Shown here one piece after another: positions 33,010-39,983 of a stretch of DNA of 39,983 bases. The notes under the pieces were generated by a model, which was not told where the DNA came from, searched no databases, and worked only from the letters and a program-made list of their open reading frames with translations. The translations under genes and the position numbers were made by a program. How positions within the stretch are numbered: the stretch's first letter is position 1; each line of letters opens with the position of its first letter. Source of the stretch: Nitrospira sp. UW-LDO-01 (GTDB taxonomy: Bacteria > Nitrospirota > Nitrospiria > Nitrospirales > Nitrospiraceae); the NCBI GenBank assembly GCA_002254365.1, contig NIUT01000080.1, positions 1 to 39,983 on the forward strand, written 5' to 3'.

Positions 33010-34163
33010 CGACTCATTCACCCCGATCCGGGATTTTCCCCTATCAAGACATCAGGCGGTTGATCGCCAGCGGCGCCATCAGTGCCGCTCCAGCGATTGA
33101 AGACCGACAGATTCAACCAGCCAGTCTCGACCTCCGCCTCGGCCGCAAAGCCTACCGATTGATCAGCAGTTTCTTGCCGGAACTCTCGGCGATCTCCTCC
33201 CGCTTGAATGTCATGGATTTCTATCAGTCGGATCTCGTGATGTACGAAATGGATCTGGGCGACGGCGCCATTCTCGAAAAAGGCCACGTCTATCTTGTTC
33301 CATTACTGGAAGAATTGGCGCTCCCTAAAACGATCCGTGCACGGGCGAATCCAAAGAGCACAACCGGTCGCCTGGATGTGTTCACCCGCGTGGTGACGGA
33401 TCTCACTTCGGGATTCGATGAAATCCGAGCAGGCTATCAAGGGCAACTATTCCTCGAAGTAGTTCCCCGCTCATTTGCCATCAAAGTTCGTACCGGACAG
33501 TCGCTGAACCAAGTCCGCTTTGTGCGTGGCGAGGCGACGGTTTCAGACCGATCGCTTCATGCCCTCCACCGGACGACGCCGTTGCTGTATCACAACGTGG
33601 CGCCCACGAAGCGCATAGGCAATCAAGATGTTCGTGCTGAACGGGGTCTGTTCCTTCGCATTGATCTCACCGGAGGGGATCAGCGAGATTCCCGCGTGAT
33701 CGGATACCGGGCGAAGAAGAATAGTCATGTCATTGACCTCGCCAAAGTGGGACATTATGCTGCAGCTGACTTCTGGGAGCCGCTCTACCGGCATCGTCAC
33801 GACAGCTTGCTATTGGAGCCGGAAGAGTTTTATATCCTTGTGTCCAAAGAGCGCATCCGGGTGCCACCCGGCTATGCCGCGGAAATGGTGGCGTACGAAG
33901 CAGCCTGTGGTGAGCTCCGGACCCACTATGCAGGGTTTTTCGACCCGGGCTTTGGGTATGGGTCAAAAGGTGAGATCAAAGGCACACAGGTCGTCTTGGA
34001 GGTTCGTCCGCACGACGTGCCGTTTTTGATCCACGATGGACAAACGTTTTTTAAAGTTCTCTATGAAGCCATGATGACGAACCCGATACAGCTCTATGGA
34101 TCAGGCTTAGGCTCTTCCTATCAACGGCAAGCCCTCACGCTCAGCAAACATTTCAAGATCTAA
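33006..34163 (+). CDS. dcd: Two-domain dCTP deaminase family protein
   Basis: A 385-residue protein of the 2'-deoxycytidine 5'-triphosphate deaminase type with two tandem dUTPase-like barrels. It makes dUTP (or dUMP) for thymidylate synthesis. The first barrel has QIQPASLDLRLGRKAYRL, ARANPKSTTGRLDVFTRVV and GYQGQLFLEVVPRSFAIKV, the last carrying the catalytic-type glutamate. The second has ACGELRTHYAGFFDPGFGYG and a VVLEVRPHDVPFLI strand with DGQTFFKVLYE. The GTG at 33006 overlaps the kamA stop by four bases; the frame is open from 32931 but that part lies inside kamA. The double-barrel form is known from alphaproteobacteria and other lineages. Confidence 0.87.
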   Translation: MTTHSPRSGIFPYQDIRRLIASGAISAAPAIEDRQIQPASLDLRLGRKAYRLISSFLPELSAISSRLNVMDFYQSDLVMYEMDLGDGAILEKGHVYLVPLLEELALPKTIRARANPKSTTGRLDVFTRVVTDLTSGFDEIRAGYQGQLFLEVVPRSFAIKVRTGQSLNQVRFVRGEATVSDRSLHALHRTTPLLYHNVAPTKRIGNQDVRAERGLFLRIDLTGGDQRDSRVIGYRAKKNSHVIDLAKVGHYAAADFWEPLYRHRHDSLLLEPEEFYILVSKERIRVPPGYAAEMVAYEAACGELRTHYAGFFDPGFGYGSKGEIKGTQVVLEVRPHDVPFLIHDGQTFFKVLYEAMMTNPIQLYGSGLGSSYQRQALTLSKHFKI

Positions 34164-34166
34164 CCT

Positions 34167-34580
34167 ATGGCGCCATCCGATTTCCCTTCTCATCATGATG
34201 CCCCCGAACGTTCGTCGCCACCCACCGAACCGGAGGGGCCACCCGAAAGCTCCGAACACCAAGTCCACGTCATCGGGCTGATGGTCGGCACCGCACTGAT
34301 GTTTATCGGATTTCTCAATGTGTTTCTTTCCATCAGCGGCGGGTTTGAGATCAACATCGTGCCGTTTCTGATCTATTTTGGCGGCCTCGCGGTCTGGGCC
34401 AATGCAGCCGTTGAAACACCGGCCATTCGGTACGGTGTCATGGCGACGGCTGTCGCATTGGCCTTGGGACTCTTTCAGTACGGAGAAGTCCTCTTTTGGC
34501 ACAAGCAACTGCTGTTCTGGATTACCGTCATCATCGTCATGTATTTCATGTTCGTTGAGCCCAAGAAGCCGACCGCGTGA
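34167..34580 (+). CDS. Small three-helix membrane protein
   Basis: A 137-residue protein. A Pro/Ser/Glu-rich, probably cytoplasmic start (about 1-35) is followed by hydrophobic segments at about 38-58 (VIGLMVGTALMFIGFLNVFL), 63-85 (FEINIVPFLIYFGGLAVWAN), 90-108 (YGVMATAVALALGLFQ) and 115-131 (LLFWITVIIVMYFMF). It therefore has three or four spans. No family recognised. It starts 3 bases after the dCTP deaminase stop and precedes the glycosyltransferase by 19 bases, so it sits in the same plus-strand unit. Confidence 0.75.
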   Translation: MAPSDFPSHHDAPERSSPPTEPEGPPESSEHQVHVIGLMVGTALMFIGFLNVFLSISGGFEINIVPFLIYFGGLAVWANAAVETPAIRYGVMATAVALALGLFQYGEVLFWHKQLLFWITVIIVMYFMFVEPKKPTA

Positions 34581-34599
34581 GCATGATGAGCTCTAGAGG

Positions 34600-35295
34600 A
34601 TGACGACAATCTCCGTCGTCATTCCCACTCTGAATGAAGAACAGGCCCTTGGGCAGACACTGGCCAACCTTCCGTCATCTCTCGTCCTTGAAATCATCCT
34701 TGTTGACGGAGGCAGCACTGATCACACGCAGGCAGTGGCGAACGCCTTTTGCACCGCAACGCCCAATGCTCGTATCATAAGAGCGCCGACCGGACGAGCA
34801 CGGCAGATGAACGAGGGAGCGAAAGCCAGCCGCGGAGCAGTTCTACTTTTCTTGCATGCCGATACACAGGTGCCGAACGACGCTCCTCGGATCATTGAGT
34901 CGGCGCTCACGGACCCGGCAGTTGTGGGAGGGCGATTCGATGTCCGATTCGACACTTGTTCCGGCTGGGGACGCATCATCAGCACATTCATGAACTGGCG
35001 TTCTCGCACCAGCGGCATCTCCACAGGCGATCAGGGCATCTTTGTCCGTCGCCACACTTTCGAACAACTTGGTGGATTTGCTGACATCCCGTTGATGGAA
35101 GACATCGACTTCAGCCGAAGACTCAAACGAGCCGGATCGACTGTGGCACTCCGCCAAACAGTCAGGACCTCATTTCGCCGCTGGGAGCAGCAAGGCCCGC
35201 TGCGAACCATCCTCCTGATGTGGACCCTACGATTTCTCTATTGGGTTGGCGTCACCCCACATCAGCTCGCAAACTGGTATCAGACCGTGAGGTAA
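34600..35295 (+). CDS. TIGR04283-family GT2 glycosyltransferase
   Basis: A GT-A fold glycosyltransferase of 231 residues. It starts ISVVIPTLNEEQALGQTLAN, then IILVDGGSTD, GRARQMNEGAKASRG and the DxD-like FLHADTQVP, and later SRTSGISTGDQGIFVRR and PLMEDIDFSRRLKR. This is the TIGR04283 family, often annotated as arsenosugar-related but found widely next to TIGR04282 proteins in bacteria without known arsenosugars. The acceptor is unknown. The last helix (TILLMWTLRFLYWVGV) may attach it to the membrane. It is followed 3 bases later by its usual partner. Confidence 0.9.
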   Translation: MTTISVVIPTLNEEQALGQTLANLPSSLVLEIILVDGGSTDHTQAVANAFCTATPNARIIRAPTGRARQMNEGAKASRGAVLLFLHADTQVPNDAPRIIESALTDPAVVGGRFDVRFDTCSGWGRIISTFMNWRSRTSGISTGDQGIFVRRHTFEQLGGFADIPLMEDIDFSRRLKRAGSTVALRQTVRTSFRRWEQQGPLRTILLMWTLRFLYWVGVTPHQLANWYQTVR

Positions 35296-35298
35296 CAC

Positions 35299-36045
35299 GT
35301 GACAACTCCTCGCCCTCAACCCTCAACCCTCAACCCTGCATTAATTGTCTTCGCCAAAGCGCCTATCCCGGGCCAGGTGAAGACGCGCCTCTGCCCGCCT
35401 CTGACTCCAGACGAAGCCGCCACGCTCCATGGCAGTTTTGTCATCGATACGCTTGAACGAACAAAGCTCACTGCGACACAACTCAAATTACAGTTTGATC
35501 GTTACCTGGCCTGTGCACCGTCTTCCACACATGTATTTTTCAAAATTATGGAAGAGAGACATGGCGTGAAGGTCATCGATCAAATCGGCGACGACCTTGG
35601 TGCACGTATGAATCAGGCCTTCGACGTACTATTCAAAAAGGGATACCGACAAGTTCTGATCATTGGAACCGATGTGCCGACCCTTCCTCTTGATTACTTC
35701 AAACAAACGCTTACCCTGCTGGACAGCCATGATCTCGTGCTGGGCCCGGCCCTTGATGGTGGTTATTACCTGATTGGCCTCAAGCGGATGGCTCCGGAAC
35801 TCTTCGCCGACATTCCGTGGTCGACTGATCACGTCCTGAAACGCACACAAGAGAACGCTGTCACCCTGGGATTGAAAGCGGCGTTGCTTGAACCATGGCG
35901 TGATGTGGATAGGGTGGAAGATCTGCAGGCCCTCATTGAGGCCAATATTGCCGATAGCAAGAAGCCAAAGAACGACCGAACGTTTTCAAATCGTACCGCT
36001 GGAGTGCTGGAAACACTCGCCAAGCGGCTTCGTTCAAGAGCATAA
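35299..36045 (+). CDS. TIGR04282-family (DUF2064) glycosyltransferase
   Basis: A 248-residue nucleotide-diphospho-sugar transferase-like protein. The family pattern is ALIVFAKAPIPGQVKTRLCP near the start, QIGDDLGARMNQAF, IIGTDVPTLPLDYF and LVLGPALDGGYYLIGLK, with the late WSTDHVLKRT. The two neighbouring transferase families usually occur as a pair or fused. The only start in frame with the core is a GTG at 35299, and the first dozen codons are mostly three copies of a 7-base repeat (CCCTCAA), so the N-terminus is unusual. No ATG lies between the repeat and the conserved core. Confidence 0.88.
   Translation: MTTPRPQPSTLNPALIVFAKAPIPGQVKTRLCPPLTPDEAATLHGSFVIDTLERTKLTATQLKLQFDRYLACAPSSTHVFFKIMEERHGVKVIDQIGDDLGARMNQAFDVLFKKGYRQVLIIGTDVPTLPLDYFKQTLTLLDSHDLVLGPALDGGYYLIGLKRMAPELFADIPWSTDHVLKRTQENAVTLGLKAALLEPWRDVDRVEDLQALIEANIADSKKPKNDRTFSNRTAGVLETLAKRLRSRA
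35313..35333 (+). repeat. Three tandem copies of CCCTCAA inside the start of the TIGR04282 gene
   Basis: Seven-base units are repeated three times exactly, with a partial fourth (CCCT). They encode QPSTLN-type residues between the GTG start and the conserved core. Because seven is not a multiple of three, gain or loss of a unit would shift the frame, which is a layout known from phase-variable genes. Confidence 0.8.
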
Positions 36046-36072
36046 TGAAGCAGACACAACTGTAGAGGATAG

Positions 36073-36807
36073 ATGGATCAACAGGTCGCACTCATTACGG
36101 GCGGAGCAAAAGGCATCGGCAGGGGAATCGCGCTTGATTTAGCCGCCCGACATTGGAAGATCGCCCTTTGCTATCGAAACAGCGAAGCCGAAGCCAACGC
36201 GACTGCGCAGGACATCATGACACAAGGAGGACGATCACTGGCTATCCGTTGTGATGTCTCCGACCCAGTGGCCGCGAAAAGTCTGATTGCCAGGGTTGAA
36301 CAAGAATGGGGCCGAATCGATGTTCTGATCAATGGTGCTGGCCCCTATCACCGCATTAACTTGTTCGATGAAACGGTCGAAGGCTGGAACGAGATGTTCG
36401 ACGGCAACCTACACCCTATTTTTTACCTAGCACAGGCTGTTGCACCAGGCATGAAGGCCCGCAAAACCGGACGGATCATCAACTTCAGCATGGCCAACGC
36501 CGATCAAATGGAGGCCCAACCCGACGTGACCGGCCACTACATCGCCAAGGCCGGTGTCCTGATCCTGACCCGCACGCTGGCGAAGTTGCTGGCGCCCTAC
36601 GGCGTCACCGTCAACGCCATCTCTCCCGGGTTCATCGATTCGGGAAGTGCTCCCCCTCAAGAGCTTGCCGCCATGACCAAACGTATTCCTGCCGGATACA
36701 TTGGGACGGTGGATGACACTGTCGCAGCCGTCCGATATTTGCTCAGCGACGACGCGCGCTATGTGAACGGCGCCAACATTCAAATCAGCGGAGGCTGGGG
36801 CATTTAA
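36073..36807 (+). CDS. SDR-family oxidoreductase with atypical catalytic tyrosine spacing
   Basis: A short-chain dehydrogenase/reductase of 244 residues, FabG- or FolM-like. The nucleotide-binding TGGAKGIGRG is at 9-18, CDVSD at 60-64 and the NGAG motif at 87-90. Ser139 (IINFSMAN) is the likely catalytic serine. Where family members have YxxxK this one reads GHYIAKAG: Tyr156 is only three residues before Lys159, and the position four before the lysine is His155. NAISPGFIDSG and the C-terminal VNGANIQISGGWG are normal. GAGGA precedes the ATG. The substrate is unknown; the neighbouring genes do not define a pathway. Confidence 0.88.
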   Translation: MDQQVALITGGAKGIGRGIALDLAARHWKIALCYRNSEAEANATAQDIMTQGGRSLAIRCDVSDPVAAKSLIARVEQEWGRIDVLINGAGPYHRINLFDETVEGWNEMFDGNLHPIFYLAQAVAPGMKARKTGRIINFSMANADQMEAQPDVTGHYIAKAGVLILTRTLAKLLAPYGVTVNAISPGFIDSGSAPPQELAAMTKRIPAGYIGTVDDTVAAVRYLLSDDARYVNGANIQISGGWGI

Positions 36808-36827
36808 AACGAGAGGAGTCCCGCATC

Positions 36828-37232
36828 ATGCGATCAGCGCAGGAACGAGAGAGTCATCGGCGATTCGTCCAGGCCCTTCAGCATGAACATGTGACCTGCG
36901 TGCGACCTGGCTGCGGCGGAGCGATGGACCTGGCCGATCACACTCCGCATAGTGCTCGCATCAAAACCTACGAAGCCACCTGCGAACGTTGTCACACCGT
37001 TGAGAAGATCACCGGCAAGGAGGAACACCATCCTTCCTGGGACGTGGCCTCCATCACCCTAATGGCGGAAACACACCTCCTCCACGATCAACCGACCTGT
37101 CCGTACGACAACACACCCATCACCTTCATCTCGCTACCCAACCCTCGCCGTAAAGCTCGGTATCGCCTCCTATGTTACTATTGTGGCCGACACACGGAAA
37201 TGAACTGGCCACCACCGGAGGCGAAACGGTAA
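36828..37232 (+). CDS. Cysteine-rich probable zinc-ribbon protein
   Basis: A 134-residue cytoplasmic protein. Cysteines occur as C-x4-C (VTCVRPGCGGAM) with CERC about 28 residues on, and later as TCPYDN with CYYC, which together look like two four-ligand zinc ribbons in tandem, the second with an Asp/Asn-rich first half. The C-terminus is basic and Pro-rich. No family recognised. It follows the SDR gene by 20 bases with AGGAG before its ATG (GAGAGGAGTCCCGCATC), so it is probably the last gene of the unit. Confidence 0.75.
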   Translation: MRSAQERESHRRFVQALQHEHVTCVRPGCGGAMDLADHTPHSARIKTYEATCERCHTVEKITGKEEHHPSWDVASITLMAETHLLHDQPTCPYDNTPITFISLPNPRRKARYRLLCYYCGRHTEMNWPPPEAKR

Positions 37233-37710
37233 CACCGAGATACCAATGAGCCTGTCCGATACATACTCCCCGCGTTTGCCTCACGCATGGCACATCAGGT
37301 TTTCTGATTGCTGCCGCTTTCCTTAATAGCCCCTAACCGCTGCACGGCTCGATCGCCGGTAGAAATGTTTCGGCAAGACAGGAAGCCCCCTGATGGGATG
37401 GCTTGCGCCATTATGATAGTAGCTATTGTCAATCCGACAATACTCGATCTGATAACCAGGGCATCCCATCGTTCGTCCTTTATGATACGAACGCATCAGC
37501 CGACCCCTCCTGTGAACAAAATTAGGATTTCATATAACCATATCTCCAAGGCCCTTGACGAGCATAGCACTGCACGCTGGCCTGGGCTCCATCACGCGCT
37601 TATGAAGCTACCCCCATGATCATCGGTGGAGCATCATATCGTTCACCGGAGCCGATGACTTGCAATGCTGTGCATGATTCCCACAAACGATGGCTTGCAC
37701 CCGTATTGCC
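37233..37710. other. 478-base AT-richer gap between converging genes
   Basis: No gene is supported; the plus-strand frame 37308-37619 lacks a ribosome-binding site and family-like sequence. The gap holds a perfect 7+5+7 inverted repeat (37424-37442) and a second, imperfect pair (37392-37402 with 37460-37470, 10 of 11 bases) flanking it. This nested symmetry could fold into one large hairpin, but there is no T-run. Confidence 0.35.
37424..37442. repeat. Inverted repeat TATTGTC-N5-GACAATA
   Basis: A perfect 7-base stem with 5-base loop, flanked at about 20-25 bases on each side by a second, longer inverted pair (37392-37402 and 37460-37470). It lies between genes that end facing each other, so it may be a structured transcript end, an insertion-element remnant or a binding site. 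Confidence 0.35.
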
Positions 37711-38922
37711 CTAAAAAAACCGAATTAGCCGAACCTGAACATAATCATCCCTGCTCGGACCAATCAGGATGTCCGTCTGGGGTACATGAAAAAACGCGAG
37801 CGATTCCACCTCAATCTTCCAGTTGTCTCCGACCCTGCGACTACCTTTGAAACTTGCAACGGTCGCCCTAGTATCCACGTCAATCGTGACGCCGAATAGC
37901 ACTTGGGAATTTTGCTCATCATTCAGCGCAAAGCGGATCCCTGCAAAGATGTCATTGTTATTCGGAGTCGGCAACGTATTCGTCAGCATCGTTCTTGAGA
38001 GCTTCTCTCGACCATCATATTGATATTCAAGCAGGAGGCCCAGGTCAGCACTGCTCCCCAAAATACTGGACTCAGTATATTCAAAACCTGCGACCGCAGC
38101 CACGAAGCGTTTGCCTGGCACATCGCGCGTCATAGCTTCCAGCTTCAACAGCCATTTGCCCACCGCACCCTGGATATCCACACTGACCTGATTGATCAGC
38201 TCATACACGGGGATTAACGCTGTCGGTCTCAACAGGGAATTCGGGACAAGGCGAGGCTCCCTGGAGATGCCGCTAAAGTACGCAAGACCGACGTCCCACC
38301 GCCCAAAGGTGTGGCTCCAGCGTACCGCCCAATCCGGATGCCAATTGCTGGCATGCTGGATCTGGGCCTGATCCGTATCAACAGGTAATTCAAACCGAAG
38401 CCGGCCTTTTCCTGATGGGTACGTTCGCTCACGGAAGTACGGAAGATACAGGAGATTCAGATTTCCGTACCTTGTCGACACATTCAGATTCACCATCGGC
38501 TGCCCCAGCTTATCCTCACCTCGAATACTTTCGATTTCATCAGTTTGATTCACAATATCGATTAAATGTCGTGATTCCGTGACCCCCCAGAACACTTTCC
38601 CCACACCAGCTTGAATGTTCCACCCATTCCCCTTATAGAGCCAGTTGGCTTCACGCAGGTCCGCATGTGATCGACGGCTGTCCAGGCTGTCGTAGCGCCC
38701 AAAGGGAATCAATGTCGCTCGGTGCGAGCCGTTACTCCATTCCTGTCGAATCTCCGGTTGCATGAATACAGTAGGGTCTACCACACCAGGATTTTGACCT
38801 GGTAGCCCAGACTGTTCAGTAAATATTCGCAAGTCCATGGCTGCGAACCCAGAGAGATCAACCGCATACGCATTGCAGGCGACAACCAGTATCCCAACGA
38901 CAGCAACGAGACGTATATACAT
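37711..38922 (-). CDS. Outer-membrane beta-barrel protein linked to a LolA-like gene
   Basis: The protein has 403 residues. Residues 1-20 are a Sec signal peptide (LVAVVGILVVACNAYA). The mature chain has FAAMDLRIFTEQ, GKVFWGVTESRHLIDIVNQT, DWAVRWSHTFGRWDVGLAYF and many aromatic strands, ending DYVQVRLIRFF with a C-terminal Phe, so it is an outer-membrane barrel. GVTESRHLID-type segments occur in DUF1302-like barrels that are encoded next to LolA-like lipoproteins and RND/MMPL exporters. The LolA-like partner is indeed upstream on the same strand; the exporter would be beyond the window. The start ATG lacks a clear ribosome-binding site. Confidence 0.8.
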   Translation of the reverse strand: MYIRLVAVVGILVVACNAYAVDLSGFAAMDLRIFTEQSGLPGQNPGVVDPTVFMQPEIRQEWSNGSHRATLIPFGRYDSLDSRRSHADLREANWLYKGNGWNIQAGVGKVFWGVTESRHLIDIVNQTDEIESIRGEDKLGQPMVNLNVSTRYGNLNLLYLPYFRERTYPSGKGRLRFELPVDTDQAQIQHASNWHPDWAVRWSHTFGRWDVGLAYFSGISREPRLVPNSLLRPTALIPVYELINQVSVDIQGAVGKWLLKLEAMTRDVPGKRFVAAVAGFEYTESSILGSSADLGLLLEYQYDGREKLSRTMLTNTLPTPNNNDIFAGIRFALNDEQNSQVLFGVTIDVDTRATVASFKGSRRVGDNWKIEVESLAFFHVPQTDILIGPSRDDYVQVRLIRFF

Positions 38923-39294
38923 AACCGAACATCGCGCTTGATTGACTACACACGCTACCGCACATTGCTCACTCAGCGAGTGCCTACTTCAGCCGGTACC
39001 CAGCCAGCCTCTTGATCGCTCACGATGCGTCGCATCACGGACACGTACCTATCACGTCAGACCCTTCGTCTTTGAACCACGGGCCATCTCCGTTGACTTC
39101 ACCGGATGCAGTGCGGAAACCCAACGCTGGCAAGACTCGATCGAGGGACACACGTCCCTCCCGCCACACACGACTCAAAGCAACGCACACTCCAGAACCG
39201 GTTGCGAAGAGCACGGAGTACCGTCACTTACACAGGCGATCGGAACGCTGGGCTCTCGCGCAGGCTGACCCGCTTCCGCATCAGGCACACTCAC
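38923..39294. other. 372-base gap between the LolA-like and barrel genes
   Basis: No gene is supported. Two perfect inverted repeats occur: GATGCG-T-CGCATC at 39024-39036 and GAGGGAC-ACAC-GTCCCTC at 39143-39160. The gap is unusually long if the two flanking genes form one unit, and the hairpins may shape the transcript between them. Confidence 0.4.
39143..39160. repeat. Perfect hairpin GAGGGAC-ACAC-GTCCCTC
   Basis: A 7-base GC-rich stem with a 4-base loop, about 135 bases past the stop of the LolA-like gene. No T-run follows on either strand, so intrinsic termination is doubtful; processing or attenuation between the two minus-strand genes is possible. Confidence 0.4.
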
Positions 39295-39983
39295 CTACTG
39301 GACGGATTTCAATGCACTCTCAGAAAAGTCGCTCTCCTTGAATCCATTCTGGAATTTATAGTTTCGACGCGCCAGAGTCGTGCTTTTCCCATTCTGATGG
39401 TTCACCATTTCCAATCTACTCGCTCGCCAATACTGGCCGAGATATTGTTGATATTCATAAAATGTGAGCGTTTTAAGTAAGGTATTTTTCCGGTCATAGA
39501 ACTCGATCTTTCTGGGCTGGTAGATGGTTTTGTCAACCCATTCTACTTGCTTGGAGTAAGCCGAATATTCGTAGGCGGGAATATTTTCCACCACAAAACA
39601 GTCATTTCCTTCCAGCACCTCGTCTCGAAGGTACCGGTATTTGTATTTATCCATTTCCCAAGAAGCGATATCTTCGAAAGCGAATTCGCTGCCCAAAAAT
39701 GGCCCGGATTTATTTACTGATGAAATCCTTTTAATGCGCTTCAATTCAGGCAAAAATAACCACTGATCGTCCTGCCTAAGACCATGTGAAAACGTCAACA
39801 CCGCGGTCCCCTTTACATCGGCGGGCCTATGAAAGATACCGAGATCCTTATCCCCGTCTCCAGGAACCTCCAAGGTCTTGATGGTAAATTCGCGAATACT
39901 CTCCTCGCCTTGCGCGTTGCGCACCGGCAGCAGGGCCTCGGTCTGGCGCGCGAGCAGGAACTTCATGCCCTTGGCCTCGAGCG
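39295..39983 (-). CDS. LolA-like outer-membrane lipoprotein-sorting protein, 5' end beyond the window
   Basis: The C-terminal 229 codons of a protein of the TP0789-type LolA-like family (PF17131). Typical sequence is IREFTIKTLEVPGDGDKDLG, FHRPADVKGTAVLTFSH, DDQWLFLPELKRIKRISSVN, GSEFAFEDIASWEMDKYKY and a late RASRLEMVNHQNGKSTTL. These proteins are periplasmic, adopt a LolA/LolB-like half-barrel and are usually encoded with an MMPL/RND exporter, where they are thought to carry lipid-like cargo. The frame is open to the right edge (reading LEAKG before the first Met at 39966), so the signal peptide lies outside. Codon use is more AT-rich than in neighbouring genes. Confidence 0.88.
   Translation of the reverse strand, partial: LEAKGMKFLLARQTEALLPVRNAQGEESIREFTIKTLEVPGDGDKDLGIFHRPADVKGTAVLTFSHGLRQDDQWLFLPELKRIKRISSVNKSGPFLGSEFAFEDIASWEMDKYKYRYLRDEVLEGNDCFVVENIPAYEYSAYSKQVEWVDKTIYQPRKIEFYDRKNTLLKTLTFYEYQQYLGQYWRASRLEMVNHQNGKSTTLARRNYKFQNGFKESDFSESALKSVQ

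Noticed and set aside
1-39983. tRNA genes, rRNA, CRISPR arrays, integrases or transposases
   Set aside because: Reading through both strands I saw no TPsiC-like GGTTCGAATCC context, no regularly spaced direct repeats and no DDE or integrase-type protein among the frames.

Overview
The window looks like chromosome of a Gram-negative, moderately GC-rich bacterium. The gene content points to Nitrospirota, most likely a Nitrospira-type nitrite oxidiser or comammox relative. The signs are outer-membrane barrels, Slp and LolA-like lipoproteins, a homodimeric pyruvate dehydrogenase, a hydrogenase-4-like membrane complex without hydrogenase cysteines, and the paired TIGR04283/TIGR04282 glycosyltransferases. 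This assignment is inference from gene families; no database search was possible. I found no rRNA, tRNA, CRISPR array, integrase or transposase.

Layout. 0.4-5.3 kb (minus strand): a porin-like barrel, a gene-poor 1.2 kb stretch, an Slp lipoprotein, then a four-base-overlap chain of NorQ/CbbQ-type MoxR ATPase, DUF167 protein and glycine-zipper lipoprotein, preceded by a small secreted-protein gene that appears frameshifted. 6.0-12.2 kb (plus): aceE, aceF, lpdA and lplA, which make pyruvate dehydrogenase and attach its lipoyl cofactor. 12.7-16.3 kb: two tiny zinc-ribbon genes with the same CxxC-x17-CxxC layout, then an overlapping NtrB-like kinase and NtrC-like sigma-54 activator. 16.6-18.4 kb: lipoprotein, small membrane protein, TPR-like protein, one probably broken gene and a 35-residue membrane peptide. 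18.5-25.9 kb: a six-gene hyfB-C-E-F-G-I-like operon.

The Hyf-like operon is the most interesting system. It has two antiporter-like proton-channel subunits, a NuoH-like and a NuoK-like subunit, a fused NuoC/NuoD-like large subunit and an N2-type iron-sulphur small subunit. Both NiFe-ligand cysteine pairs are missing from the large subunit, and there is no ferredoxin-like subunit. It therefore belongs with energy-converting-hydrogenase-related (Ehr) complexes whose electron donor and acceptor are unknown. The small genes just upstream may be accessory to it.

25.9-29.8 kb (minus): a PAS-GAF hybrid histidine kinase overlapped by a gene fusing a YkgJ-type cysteine cluster to a DUF2156/GNAT-like domain. 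29.9-37.2 kb (plus): ATP-grasp-like protein, glutaredoxin-like protein, lysine 2,3-aminomutase, two-domain dCTP deaminase, small membrane protein, the two glycosyltransferases, an SDR with a displaced catalytic tyrosine, and a zinc-ribbon protein. 37.7 kb to the end (minus): an outer-membrane barrel protein downstream of a LolA-like lipoprotein-sorting gene that runs off the right edge.
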